Assembly (NCBI GenBank): GCA_003550325.1
Contig: QKWP01001650.1
Location: 54,396-118,395, forward strand
Direction of reading: 5' to 3'
Source of the DNA: Gigaspora rosea
Taxonomy: Eukaryota; Glomeromycota; Glomeromycetes; Diversisporales; Gigasporaceae
DNA length: 64,000 nt
Numbering within the stretch: the first letter of the stretch is position 1; each line of letters begins with the position of its first letter. The notes beneath the pieces are model-generated. The model saw only the letters and a program-made list of their open reading frames with translations, had not been told where the DNA came from and did not search any database. Both the position numbers and the translations under genes were made by a program. Positions 32,484-44,496 of the stretch are shown here, in pieces.

Positions 32484-34434
32484 TCTATCTTATATATTAT
32501 AAAGTGTCCATCCGCTTAAAGCAATCTGATTGGTCAATTTGGGACAGTGATCATGATTGTCAACAGGTGATCTAGCACAGTAACTAATCTATATCTATCT
32601 TCTATATATTATTAAAATTCGGTCAATTTCGGTACTTATGTGACCAATCATATACTTAAACAAGTTCAGAAGTGATAAACATATTGTATTCTTGCTCATT
32701 TCATCATTTACCCTAGATAGACAAGAATTGTTAATTAAACTATTAATAAAAAATAGCATGTATATAAATTGTAGGTAATATAAAAGATTAATGTATTCTA
32801 ACATGCATATATAAAACAAGTGCTAAAATTTGATCAAAAACACAACCATCGATGCGTACAATTCAATTTCAGTTATCGTGATCCAGTTCATTATTCATGA
32901 GTGCTGACTAATAATATGTATTTGTTATAAAGATAAGTTTTCGAACTTTCGATTTTACCCCTTATTACTTATCAGATTAGGGGTCGTCTAAAGCCATATA
33001 TCCACGTGACATTTTTGTGTAAATCAACCAAACGGAGTTGTGAAATTTTGTTTACACGAATCAGCCTGAAGAAATCAAAAAACAAAAAAAAAACGCAAAA
33101 GCATAAAAACGGCATTCTAAACCTATCTTGGGCCATTAATAAAAAATGTCGGGAAGGTAATTTTACCTATATTGATCCTAACCCTAACCCTGACCCTAAT
33201 GCTAAACAGTCTCTAATACAAATTTTAACTAAAAAATCATGTGGGTACATGGCTTTAGCCATCCCCCTAAAAAGAAAACAGACTATAACTTTGTGCCTCA
33301 TTTTGAACACCTAAAAAAGAAATATAAATTATGATGCCAAGAAAAGTTTCTTACAAGATTTTAATTTAATCTATTATTCGCCAATTATTTAAAAGATAGA
33401 CTTCAAAGTCTACAACCTCATTTTCTCTTTGCAGTACTCAAATTATTTTTATGCATTTTAAGTTTATATAGTACATTTAATTTTATTATTTCAATCTTCA
33501 CCTCTAATTATTCTAATTAAAAAAGATAACATATTAGGGCACTGACATATATTACGTAATATTTTTTATTAAGGGGGTTACCCCTCTCCCCCACATTATA
33601 TATGAAGTATATATATAGTATATTATACCCAGCTACCCCCTCCCCCTCTAAAAATATTATGTAATATCTGTCAGCGCCCTTACCTTTTCTTATTCATTTT
33701 ATTTTTTTCCAATTACGATATATCAAATTACTATAGAGATGAAACAATTTGGCCCATATATTTAAGAAATATCATAGATAAGCAGATTGTCGTTAAAAGT
33801 TAAAATTATTTAGCAGCACAAAATTTCTTTATACGTTAGTTTAAGCTAAATGGTATTAAATCCAAGTGGGTTAAATTGTTAGGCGCATTAAACAATTAAT
33901 TGTTAAAAAAAAAAAACTTTTTTTTAGGAGGTTTCAATTTTTGATTGTAAAATAAATATATAATTAAAATTAAATAAAAAAACTTTTAATAAAATAATCA
34001 AAAAAATACAATAAAAAAATTAATTTAAGCACATAGTACTACTAAACTTTTTCTGTCTGCCACATTTAAACAATTTGATTGGTCGAATTTGGGTACCGTG
34101 ATCAGGATCATCAGTTGATCTATATCAGGTGATCTATATGCGCCATCCCTGCTTCTATTGTATATACTTCGATTAGTAATAATTTATATGTTACCAACTA
34201 TACAATCAAGTCCTCTTCGTGTTCATGACTATCATGTGTTACATGTGTACCATGATAATATGAACAATCTAATCTTACCACGTTCCTACAAACTGCTCCA
34301 CCATTTACTGCATTTCAGATTGGATCAAATGTTCATAATTAATAAATCAACGTTAATAGTTAAGATTTTTATGTCTATAATTTTTTTTTGTATAATTACT
34401 ATAGCATGGACGTAAGAATGTGCCTAACAACTAG
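32484..34434 (+). mobile_element. Helitron(s) in head-to-tail array
   Basis: A fresh 5' terminus TCTATCTTATATATTATAAA starts directly after the preceding CTAG. Another start (TCTATCTTCTATATATTATT) follows at 32594, and a 5' module near 34040. The 3' end at 34431-34434 reads ATAGCATGGACGTAAGAATG, TGCCTAACAA, CTAG, then T. It is a stack of truncated copies. A Tourist-like MITE sits at 33537-33679. The 102-codon frame at 33006-33314 includes telomere-like repeats and looks fortuitous. Confidence 0.5.
33537..33679. mobile_element. Tourist-like MITE family T, full copy
   Basis: GGGCACTGACATATATTACG and (other strand) GGGCGCTGACAGATATTACA form the ends. TTA lies on both sides (33534-33536, 33680-33682). 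Inner C- and G-runs are also inverted. 143 bp. Confidence 0.8.
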
Positions 34435-35115
34435 TATATATATAAATTTTTCTATGTCTCTGCTATAACACTAGTTCATAATACAGGGTAATCAATGGGT
34501 AAGTTTTTTGGATATTGATGAAAGTGATAATACATTTAAGAGTCAGATATAAGTGATGTAATAAGTAAGGGCTAATGTTTAATTGTTTAAGCATGAGATT
34601 ATAGGAATTAGCCTATTAAGAAAGAGGTTGGAAATTGTTTTATCTCTTTTGTCTTTGCTGTTAGCTTGACACAAGTCTAACTTTGTTGTTAAGCTCCACC
34701 TACCACTCTCAAGATGGATTCTCTTTGAAAAGAATACATTTGTGTGAATTAGACCACAGTGTGTGTGAAAACAAGATTTTGTAGGTAGTTTGCCTCATCA
34801 ACAAACCATACCCACTAGGTGTTATGCAGTAATAGGATGGTAACTGACTGATGCTATTAAATGTCTGTAAATCACGTAACTAGCAAGGCAAAATCCTATA
34901 AGAATTCTTATCCTGTACCCTGAATAGAGGCTTTTATTCTATGCTGGAGTATAAGTTTTTATTCTGTACTACCTAAATATAATAGGTCCAAATTTTAAAA
35001 AAAAAATCAAAAAATTTTTTTAATATACTATATATATTAAAGATAATTTTTTATTAAAAATAATAAAGTAGTGAAAGGTGCAAAAAAATAAAGTTAAAAA
35101 AATATAAATAAAGTT
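34435..35115. other. Unclassified stretch
   Basis: Somewhat less AT-rich (34620-34980) but no open frame, family motif or repeat recognised. Confidence 0.25.
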
Positions 35116-35119
35116 TAAG

Positions 35120-35630
35120 ACATACAACTAAAAGATTAGCAAACAACAATTAAAAATACTACCAAGCAACAATAAAAATACTACCAAATAACAACCAAGA
35201 ACACCAACAAATGATGATCAAAGAACCACCAATCTACAACCAAAAGAACCACCAATATACAACCAAAAGTACTACTAAATGATGACCAAAAGCACTACCA
35301 AACAACAACCAAAAGCATACCTAATAACGATCAAGCACTAACAAGCAATAACAAAAAGCACCAACAAATGACAACCAAAAGCACCACCAAATTACAATTC
35401 AAAATACTACCAAACTACAAATATAAGTATTACACCAAATGACGACCTAAGGCATGACCAAAAGTACTACCAAATAATGACCAAAGGCACACAATGACAA
35501 CCAAAAACACCAAATGATAATAAAAGGGCCACAAAAGCACAGCAAGAATGACAACAAAAGCACAAAAAAAACACTGCACAACAATGGCGAAAATAACAAA
35601 GGCACTACAAAAATGATAACAGGCAAAATA
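35120..35630 (+). repeat. A/C-rich minisatellite, ~23-bp period
   Basis: About twenty diverged units around CACCACCAAATGACAACCAAA. The plus strand is almost free of G and T runs, giving extreme strand asymmetry over 500 bp. It has many stops and is not a coding repeat. Confidence 0.7.
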
Positions 35631-35829
35631 CTGATTCTGTGTTAATTAGTTTAATTTAATTTATAAATATAGTCACATGACAGATATAGGATAAAACCTT
35701 CTACCCTAGGGTATAGGTTAAGTTTCTCCAAATTCCAGATATATATTCCATAGTTATATATTAAAAATGGTTGAGTGACAAATAAAATGATCAATTTAAT
35801 TAATTAATATAACTCAGACCCCAATTAAA

Positions 35830-36060
35830 TTGTGTCACCTATCAGCTCACCTGTTGGGTGACCCAAGTGATGCTTTTTTGAACTGATCTATTTTCACCCA
35901 GATGGTACAATTCACTAGTCATATTAACCACCTGATATTTTTTTAATTGACCCAGATGACTTGATGGGTCACCTCTTAGATGACCCAGGTAGTGCCTTTT
36001 TTGAACTGATCTGTTTTTACCCAGATGGCACATTGTTCACCTATTAGGTGACCCAGATAA
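35830..36060. repeat. TGGGTGACC repeats in ~125-bp units
   Basis: Two units share TTTTTTGAACTGATCT, TACCCAGATGG and GGTGACCCA, with further GGTCACC words. Related to the GGGTGACCC island at 30.1 kb. The 63-codon minus frame here is a by-product. Confidence 0.5.
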
Positions 36061-36109
36061 AAATATTTTATATAGATCAATTCACTATGCTAATGCTATC
36101 AAATCAGTA

Positions 36110-36573
36110 TTATTACATGAGTTAAATGGCTAATAACTCCAAATACTAATCTTTATTCGATAAATGAGTGGTATTTGTATTTTGGCTAAATAACTAAGTT
36201 ATTTACCATATCTGTTGCAAAGCAATCATCCAATTGAATTATATCAAGTATAAAGTGATTAAGAAAAAATACTAGATAAAAAATAATGTATTTACTTTGT
36301 TTAAAAAAAAAAGTTTGTGAATAATAATTTACTAATTACAAAATTTTATAATTTATTTTGGATTTACAAATAGCATGTCAATTAATAATTAACATGAATG
36401 ATAGAATGTTAATTATATGCAAAATAACTTAATGACCAAATGACTCTAGTTATTTGGCCATGAGTTATTTTCAAATACCCCAAAATTTGAATGACCTCAA
36501 ATGACTAGTCATTTTGAGACCATTTGAGGTTATTTGAAAAATTGGCAAATGATCAGATTATTTAACATCCCTG
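36110..36573. mobile_element. hAT-like element with AAATGACTAGTCATTT words
   Basis: The right end ATTTAACATCCCTG (other strand CAGGGATGTTAAAT) is a classic hAT terminus at 36573. Inside are ATGACTAGTCATTTTG, AATGACC and TCAAATGAC words. The left end is not certain; the stretch from 36110 shares the AACTCC/ATGAGT words. The following 36574-36945 is AT-rich and empty. Confidence 0.45.
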
Positions 36574-36958
36574 AACTCTAATGATAATGATTAAAATTAC
36601 TTTAATGTACTATTTGTGAATGTACTGTTTATGAAATAAACATGTCAGTAAATTAATTGTCTGTGAAATAAAGCTTGTCATGAAATAAGTGTTAGTAAAA
36701 TATATCTTTGAAGTTATTGTTAATAAATTGATCAGAACTATTATTTATCTAGGGATAGCATATACATAATTATTATTTTTATTTTAAACAAATTTAATTC
36801 ATTTATTATTATGCTTTGATAACCTTTGTTAAATACTATAGATGTTCTCATGCACTTTAATAATCTGTTAGAACTAATAAAAGAATAATTTAATGAACCA
36901 ATTGTGTTAATTATTCTAATTAATAAAACAAATGATGAAAATTTAATATATTAGAAAC

Positions 36959-37423
36959 TTGGTCTGGAGAATTTTCTATGATTCTTTGCTGGATAAAGTA
37001 CAGAAGGACAGCTCCTTGGGCTACACTGCAGAAGTAAACGTTTTTAGGCCATGTAGAGATAAGGAAAGAAGCTTAAGTGTGCATCAGGCCATGCTCGTGT
37101 ATGCCGACGACACAACATGGATCGCTGGTTCAAAGGAACAGTTTGAAAAAACAATTAGTATCGCAGAACAATTTTTCTATATTAATGATATTGAAATTAA
37201 TGCCAGCAAGTCCAAGTTGGTAATAATCAACTCGAAACTTCCTAAGGAAGAAAGTGGTGTTTTCTTTTGCAAGACAAAACTGTTCGCAGAACCTAAGCTT
37301 TATGATGTCAAATTTTTGGAAATATACCTATATACGCCTAAAGACCTAACAAATATTAAAAGAAAAGTTAAGAAAATAGTTGGTTTGTTTATGCACCTTT
37401 TAGAAAAAAAAGGTAACAGCTAG
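36959..37423 (+). pseudogene. LINE reverse transcriptase, C-terminal half
   Basis: The open stretch holds the catalytic AMLVYADDTTW motif (YADD, about residue 47) and the following INASKSKLVI block, the typical palm end of non-LTR RTs. The fingers and most of the palm are missing because of the 5' truncation. The next frames (37428-37772, 37835-38629) carry thumb and linker sequence with a stop or shift between each. Confidence 0.75.
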
Positions 37424-38628
37424 TCAGTTGAGCCATATAAAAAACCAGGTGCTTATTCCAAAACTAGAATATATCTTGCAGGTCACAGCTCTTTCAGAAA
37501 GTGATTTGCAAAGTATTCACCAGCCAATAGTCCATCTTTGTAAGAAGAAGCTAGGCATAGCACAAACCGCTCTGAACAATATATTGTTTCAAGGTGGTAT
37601 TTTGGGCTTTAAACCCTTGGCAAGCTCACTTCTGGCCAAGCAGGCAACAAGTCTATTAAAAAGATTGAATAGTAATGAAGGTTTGGAAACTCTAGCGGAG
37701 TTAAGAATCAAGCAAGGAGCAATTAAGGCTGGTATTATACAGGATGTACGTATTGCGCCCTTTAACGAATGACATGTTACCCTCTGGAAGGGAAATCTGA
37801 CATGTAATGTAATAGAAAATGCAAAATAATCAACGTGAGGTTCAAAACACAAGATATTCAAAATGAGACGCATAGTAAGGAGACTGCGATTATAAGTTTC
37901 TTAGATGAAAAAATGATAAAGAGCTCGATGATTACAAGGATTGATCTAGAACTGGTAACGCTAAACCAATTAATAGACCCAATAGGCACAGGCTTGATGT
38001 CATGGCAACAAGTAAGGGGTATAAGGAAAAAAAGTATGAAGGGAAAAACACCTGTATGGTTTAGTAAAATCGAAGAAGCGGTCCTGATAAATAAATCCTC
38101 GAAGGAGCTTAAAAAAGAATACAGACTAGAAGGGAAGAGTAATGAGCTCATGTCACCAATAAAGAAAAAGGTCTGTATAGATAAAAGATGTAAGGACTAG
38201 ATGGTTGTTAAAAGGAAGAATTCATCCTCGCTTCTCCTGGGACGTATAAGCAAAAAGCTTAGATGCAAAGCTATTTTAGAACATTGGGTCGAAACCCAAA
38301 AAGTTAAAAGTGCAGTTAAAATAAGCAGATGCAAGGGTTGTAGCCTAAATAAAAGAGGTAAAGAGAATGACTGCCAATTCACAGTAGAAATGAAAGAATG
38401 TGTTAGCAGAGTAGAAGATATGATCAAAAAAGGAAGTGACTGGTTAATGTCATTTCTTTTGATTTACTACACAGACACGAAGCACAGAAATACCTCGAGA
38501 AAACCAAATAGTATAGAGGAAGTAGCCTCAGTAGTAGAAGTTAATCGTATAGAATTTGAGGTAATCAAAAAGCAAGGACTAAGTAGGAAAATCACAAGGT
38601 TACTTTTAGAAATGGCAGAAAGAATATA

Positions 38629-39176
38629 ATGGAGGAAAGATCGGACTATGTATTCTATACTGACGGCTCTTGGTACAAGGAAGAAGAGGGTATTGAAGAT
38701 AGGTTGGGTTCTGCCTGGGTACAGTTGGATAGAAAAGAGGAGATAGTAAGTCTAGTAGGGAAAATTAGGGTAGTTGATTGGCCTTCATCGACAAGATCTG
38801 GATTAGTTGCAATTCTTTGCACTTTGTTAGTAGTTAAATCAGATTTTTTAGATGTAGTAAAACAGATAGTTTAACAGCAATTAGTAGTATCGAGAGTGTG
38901 TTTAGGTCGCGAAGCTTCAAGAAGAGTCTTAAATTGAAAAACAGGTCTATTTTGGACAAGATCATTGAGATAACCCAAGTCAAAAATCTCACTATAGAAT
39001 TATGTAAAGTCAAGGCCCATGATGGGATAGGATGGAACGAACTTGCTGACAAGTTAGCAAAAGAGGCAGTGCAACTCGAAGAAGTTTGGAAATGGTTGCC
39101 TGCCAATACTACTTGGTGGAATGCATCTATTTGGTGGAATAGAAACACATTAACAACTGCCCGTGAAAGTTTATAA
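38629..39176 (+). pseudogene. LINE RNase H domain in two frames
   Basis: 38629-38874 begins with YVFYTDGSWY, the first RNase H Asp (TDGS). In another frame 38898-39176 has CKVKAHDGIGWNELADKLAK, matching the H..N..AD motif at the end of RNase H. A stop and frame change separate them near 38875. In active elements RNase H removes template RNA. Confidence 0.75.
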
Positions 39177-39359
39177 TGCAGCTTAAAAGAAGGACCTCTG
39201 AAGGAAGAAGTCTCCTTTCAAGTAAAAGTCTAGCAGCAGAAAGTATTATTAGTTTCATAATCTCAGCTGGTCTTTCCAATGGGCAAGGTTGAAGGAGTTG
39301 GGAGGAATAAGATGTAGAGGAATGGAAGTAGTTTTAAACTAATTTTGTGAATTAAAGGG

Positions 39360-40031
39360 ATGTTCCAGCTTCTTCCAACTTTAAACGAGTTGCATACCTG
39401 TAAGCCTTGGTTGTATAAGTCACCAAACTGTATTCTGTGTAAGGAAGAGATTAAGGAAACCATGAGTCATTTAATGCGATGTAGCTTCTCAGAGAAAATC
39501 TGGCAGGAGACAGAAAACACAGCACTAAGTGCTTCATGGGCAGTGCTTTCGGACGAGGCAAAACTTTCAATAAGCACTTGGGATTTGAGTGAAATCCTGC
39601 TAAGTGATACTAAAGAAATGCGTTTCAAGGAAAGGGAATTATATTTAAGTGGTCTTGTTGAGAAAAGGAAATTCGAGTTATTGTATAAAAAGGGCCTTTC
39701 GAGGAGGGATGCAAGAAATTGCATAGATGCGATTCTGTACGTAGTACAGGAAAGTTTCTACCAGGCCATTTGGAAGGAAAGATGTAACAAAGTTATTAAA
39801 TGGGAGAAAGAATTTGGTCTTGAACGATCTCTGAAAAGAAAGTGCAAGGATAAAGGAGTTAGAAGGAAAATATTATCTGATACGGAGCTCACAGAAGTTA
39901 GAAGAAAAGACAGGGAACAAATCAAGCGGAAAAAGCAAGAAATGGAGAAAGCAGTAAATAAGCTAGTTGAGGACTCAATTTTGAGTCAGAAAATAGGTTC
40001 GCATGAAGTAAGTTGGTGGATGCAGAAATAG
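39360..40031 (+). pseudogene. LINE C-terminal CCHC region
   Basis: CILCKEEIKETMSHLMRC gives a C-x2-C-x8-H-x4-C knuckle like those ending many LINE polyproteins. A long Lys/Arg- and Glu-rich coiled tail follows to the stop at 40031. Confidence 0.65.
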
Positions 40032-40499
40032 TTTTGTTTTTTAATTATGTTTAGAAGGTAGCTGAGGACCTGAACATGCTCTCAGAGAAATATATGAGGA
40101 AGGTCATATATAGCTTTGAGACTATCAAACATCAGTACAACAACCGTACCTGGGCACTAGTGGAGTAAGCCGGGTATTAGCCTATATTATAGTTAGCTTT
40201 GAGTTCATGTATTTTTTTATTTACATAAACTGCTAATAAAGTAGAGCATGGTTGTTAAGTTTAAAAAAATATATATATATATATTAGAAAAAAATTTTAT
40301 TGGCAAAAGTTCATTTAAGCAATTAAGGGTATTTAACTTTCCAATCAGCAAAGAAATAGATACCAAAACATTCTTTTTTTAGCATAAATTTGTGATTATT
40401 GGTCAAAAATCATATGGACTAATTTTTTTGCATGCTGATCAATTTTATATAACAAATTGGAACATCTAAAAATAAATAAATATTTAATATTAGGAATGT

Positions 40500-40690
40500 T
40501 AAATTGTTCAAATGAATCAGGTCCAGATTTGGGTCAAACTACTTTTTTTAGCTGTTCATTCAAAGAACAATTAATGACAAGTTCTTGAACCAGTTTTATA
40601 TTCTAGCTTATAAACCTAATTTATAAACCCAGTTTATAAACTTAGCTTATAAAACTGGTTTGGAAACTCAGTTTATATAGACCTGGTTAT
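40500..40690. repeat. AAACTTAGTTTATAAACC word cluster
   Basis: Five or more GTTTATAAAC/CTTATAAACC variants in 100 bases, preceded by GTCCAGATTTGGGTC. Another palindromic word cluster of the hAT-remnant type; ends not resolved. Confidence 0.4.
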
Positions 40691-40956
40691 AACAAAATTG
40701 TAATTTATACAATAAGTAAATTAAATATAATTTGTAATACAGCATGTTAAATTCTTGTAAAAATGTATATATATATATATTATGCATGCTTAGCAAGCCT
40801 AGTGGATATGCATTTGAGTTTTCAAGTATCGTTTTCAACTGTTCTGGATACCTTGCATATTTTTTAAAACAAAAATTAGAACAATCATTTTTTTGTACTG
40901 TATTCTATTAGGAATACCAACCAATGATTATTTTAATATATTAAATTTCATATTTG

Positions 40957-41045
40957 TCAAAATCCCGACAAACAAAATCTGACAGGTCATAATCCCAACA
41001 AAAAAATCCTGACAATCAAAAATCCTGACAATCAAAAAAAGCTTT
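40957..41045. repeat. ATCCTGACAATCAAAA short tandem words
   Basis: Four to five diverged 16-18 bp words containing AATCCYGACA. Non-coding. Confidence 0.45.
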
Positions 41046-41108
41046 CCTTGAGCAACTTTACTATAAAATCAACTAAACCAAATCCTAGCCCAGGTGCTTA
41101 CCCTAACC

Positions 41109-41200
41109 CAGTGTTGTCACTTGGACATGTCCATACTATGTTATTTGTCCAACGTTCAAGATTGTCCAAAATCGTCCAAGTCTATGTCCCATGTTTAACT
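41109..41200 (+). mobile_element. Solo hAT end with GTCCAA words
   Basis: CAGTGTTGTCACTTGGACAT matches the terminus of the hAT element at 17696 (CAGTGTTGTTA) and is followed by repeated TTGTCCAA words. The opposite end was not found. Confidence 0.5.
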
Positions 41201-41225
41201 AATCAATAAAGTAATTTAAAAAAAT

Positions 41226-41553
41226 GACTTTTGCTAATTTGCACCTAGGGTGATTTCACCTTATTATATGTAGAACCAATTAGATTGTAGGATCTTGTGT
41301 AACAAAACTAAAGAAAAAATTAAGAAAAAAACAAAGAATCTTTAATAACAAAAATTTTATTATGAAAACTCGCTTTATATTTCTAAGTAAAAGATTTCAA
41401 TGTCTAAATTTGCATATAATACACCTCTTTCTTAATATTACTCTAACCCTAACCTATTACCCTAATCCTAACCCTAATCTTTAATAGTAAACTTATTTAT
41501 TAAAACATTTTATAGTGAGGTGATATCACCCTGGGTGAAAATTAGTTAAAATC
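41226..41553. mobile_element. MITE with AGGGTGAT-TCACCT ends
   Basis: GACTTTTGCTAATTTGCACC and (other strand) GATTTTAACTAATTTTCACC continue to an AGGGTGATWTCACCT palindrome on both arms (arms about 40 bp). The interior has telomere-like CCCTAA patches. 328 bp, non-coding. Confidence 0.6.
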
Positions 41554-41659
41554 TTTAATTAATAAACAAAATATAAAAAATAAAGTATATTACTATAATA
41601 GTATTAGGTTATTCCAAGTTAAAATCAAAAAAATTTTAATCAGTATAATGTTATAGTAT

Positions 41660-42254
41660 TGTTACAGTACCAGAAGCCTTCTTTAATTCCGATAAAGTAA
41701 CAATCACACGGCTCCTGAGATCCCTTACTTTGGGCGTGAAGCGGTGTGCAAGAGGGAAGTATAGTTTCTTTTATGTCTGTAAGAAACTACACACTTCTCT
41801 GAGGCAGTTCGGTATAAAACAACAAGAGATAATACACAGTTTATTAATTTAACAAGAGGGCTATTCCAAGGTGTCTGTTCCTTAGAAATCCCAAGAGTTT
41901 ATTAATAATAAGAGAGGAGGATAAATAATATAAAGGTAAAGATAAAATACAATGTCTGGATCTGTCTAAAACTAAGGGAAATAAGGTGGGTTTATATATC
42001 TATTGAGCTAAGCATCGCTAAGCATCATTAAGCGTCACTAAGTGTCATTAAGCGTCACTAAATGTCATTAAGTATCGCTAAGTGTCATTAAGCGTCACTA
42101 AGCGTCGTTAAGTGTCGCTAAGCGTCATTGAGTGTCATTGCACATCAATTTCACTTATCACTATTACTAAATACAGTTATTACAAAATTTCCTTATTAAG
42201 TTCTAATTTCTTAACTAATTTCTACCAAAATTAACTACAACTTATTCTATAACA
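41660..42254 (-). repeat. 3' LTR of the gypsy element
   Basis: 595 bp bounded by TGTTAC (41660) and ATAACA (42254), i.e. TGTTA...TAACA. It is preceded (element sense) by the purine tract AAAGGGGAGAGAAA at about 42255-42270. Confidence 0.85.
42009..42138 (-). repeat. 10-bp tandem array in the LTR U3
   Basis: Thirteen uninterrupted 10-bp units of the form TAAGYGTCRY. In element sense it lies about 115-245 bases into the LTR, i.e. in U3, where promoters and enhancers sit. The period equals about one helical turn. Confidence 0.8.
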
Positions 42255-42583
42255 TTTCTCTCCCCTTTAAGAACAACTCTGTGAGTTCTAATTTGGGGAA
42301 AGACTTGAGAAAGTTCAGCATCGGTTAACCTTGTAATCATTGTATAAGTAATATAGGTTGTTCTAAAGATGTTTTCTATAGGTTGGTTGGAGAAAAGCAA
42401 TTTCATCTGTTTGGCACACTTCCATGTGTCCCGGGCTCTTCTCTCTCATTGAGTCTTCTCAATTATAGATTGAATATCTTCATAATCATTAGGATACTTG
42501 TCTATAAGGTTACCAAGATAATAATAAGCTTCGAGCAGCTTAGTTTGGTCTTGTCCAAATTGTGGTAGAGGTTATAATATTGG

Positions 42584-43879
42584 TCAAGATTCATGAGATT
42601 TAGCAGGTATAATGGTCTGAGTCGGTAACCATGGGAGGGCATCAACATTCGAGTGAATTCGGCCTGGTTTATAGATAATTCCAAAATTGTATGGTTGGAG
42701 CTTCAAGATCCATTTTCCAATTCTTCCTTTGGGTTCAGCAGTACATAACCATTTCAATGCTGAGTGGTCTGTAATTAAGATGAATTTTGTAGCACCTAAA
42801 TATTTATAAAAATGTTCTATTGCCCATACAACTGTAGCACATTCAAGTTCAGTTGCTGCATAATTCATTTCTTCTTTTCGCAAACTCTTACTAGCATAGG
42901 CAATAGGGTGTTCTTTCCTATATCTATCTAGTTGGCTTAGTGTGGCTCCAAAGCCATTGTACGAAGCATTAGTAGCAAAAATAAATGTCTCTTTAAAGTT
43001 GGAGTATGCCAATATAGGGGCAGTAATAAGTCTAGATTTTAGCTCTTCAAAAGCTTTTTGTTGTTTCTCTTGCCAGTGATAGTGTTCATCTTTTTGTAGA
43101 AAAGAATTCAAAGGGCGAGCAATTGATGAAAAATTTTGAATAAATTTGCGATAGTATCCTGCAAGTCCAAGAAAAGATCGAAGGGCTGTAAGGTTTCTAG
43201 AAGGTTGAATCTGTTGGACAGCTTCTACTTTTTGAGGGTCAGGGGAAATACCTTTAGCAGAGATTAGGTGTTCTAGAAAGGGTAACTGGTGCATCCAGAA
43301 GGTGCACTTTTCTATATTAAGTCTGAGTCCTGCTTGTTTAATTCTCTTAAATACTCTTTTTAAATGGTCTAAGTGTTCATTAAATGTTCTAGAATAAACA
43401 ATTGTATCATCTAAGTACACAACTACAAATTTCCATGCAATTCCTTTATATACACAGTCCATTAGCCTTTGGAAGGTTGCGGGAGCATTGCAAAGACCAA
43501 AAGGCATTAAATTAAATTCATAAATTCCGTATCGTGTAGTAAAAGCAGTCTTCTCTTTGTTATGGGAGTCCATGGCAACTTGCCAATATCCACTCACAAG
43601 GTTGAGAGTAGAGAACCAAGAGCATCCTATAAGGGCATTAAGCATTTCATCAATGTGAGGTAGAGGGTAAGCACCCTTTTTAGTGACAGCATTTACTTTT
43701 CTGTAGTCTATACAGAATCGTAATTTGCCATTCCATGGGCTATCAGAGGGTTGAATGAGTTTATGTTCTAACCTTCTTTGGATTTCTTTTTGTATAAATT
43801 CTTGTTCATTTGGAGGTACAGAATAAGGGCGAGAGCGAATAGGGTGTACATCCTCAGTATAGATCCGGTGAGTCACCAA
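42584..43879 (-). pseudogene. Gypsy reverse transcriptase and RNase H region
   Basis: Continuous RT sequence with LRFCIDYRKVN, LPHIDEML, FGLCNAPATFQRLM and the catalytic YLDDTIVYS. It continues into the connection (FLGLAGYYRKFI) and an RNase H domain (ITDHSALKWL). Order and wording are Ty3/gypsy-type. Part of the broken element. Confidence 0.85.
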
Positions 43880-44103
43880 ATTGGTTCGTCCTAGCTCAGT
43901 TATATCATTTGCAAAGAGGTCTGCAAATTCTTCTAATAATTTCCGAAAAGCTAACCCTTGTTCTTTATTAAGTGGTCCAATATTTAAAGAGGTCTAGGTC
44001 GATAGAATATATTCTTCATGTTCAAGGGTAATAATATTTACAGGTCTGGGTATAAGAGTCTGGTCTGGGTCGACAGGTAGTTTATGAACCTGTCTAGGAT
44101 TCT

Positions 44104-44496
44104 CTAAAAATTTTGACAAAGCATATCCAAGGCATTAGCCCGTTGATGAGCATTTTGGGCTTCTTCTTGGAAAAAGCGTAATAAAGCAGCATTGGTGGTT
44201 TCTAAGGTTTCAATTCTTGTTTGTAATTGTTTTATTAATTGGTCTTGTTGTTGTACTTGTTGTTGAAGCTGATAAAACTTGGAGTCGTCATCCAATTCCT
44301 TAATAGTTTCTTCAGCAGGTGGTGAGTAAATTTCTGGGTCTGGAAGTTTGCATTCATCACAATACTCTTGATTTGCATTCAATTCATCTTGGTGTTTAAC
44401 ATGTAAACATTCCTGACAAAGGTCAACAGGAACTGTGAAGTTTCTTCTAACCATAGCAAGGGCATACTTCTGGGTGGCTAGTATCAAAGGATTCAT
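44104..44496 (-). pseudogene. Gypsy coiled-coil/Cys-pair segment
   Basis: Between the zinc knuckles and RT. It has CQEC and CDEC pairs and then a Gln-rich heptad stretch (YQLQQQVQQQDQLIKQLQ) predicted as a coiled coil. Its role is unknown to me. Confidence 0.5.

Larger units (their letters stand above)
36958..40276 (+). mobile_element. 5'-truncated RNase H-bearing LINE
   Basis: A non-LTR retrotransposon insertion flanked by a perfect 12-bp duplication ATATATTAGAAA (36946-36957, 40277-40288). It begins inside the reverse transcriptase palm and keeps the thumb, an RNase H domain, a CCHC motif and a 3' UTR (40032-40260) ending TTTAAAAAAATATATAT. Truncation at the 5' end is usual for LINEs because reverse transcription starts at the 3' end. 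RNase H after RT suggests the Tad1/I group. Coding pieces fall in different frames with at least five interruptions, so it is dead. Copies of such LINEs could have mobilised the SINEs seen here, though the tails are not alike. Confidence 0.85.

Noticed and set aside
33006-33314. 102-codon plus-strand frame
   Set aside because: Contains telomere-like repeat codons (PNPNPDPN) and lies within stacked Helitron debris; no motif.
35120-35630. CRISPR-like array
   Set aside because: The units are contiguous, diverged and lack unique spacers; the organism is eukaryotic.
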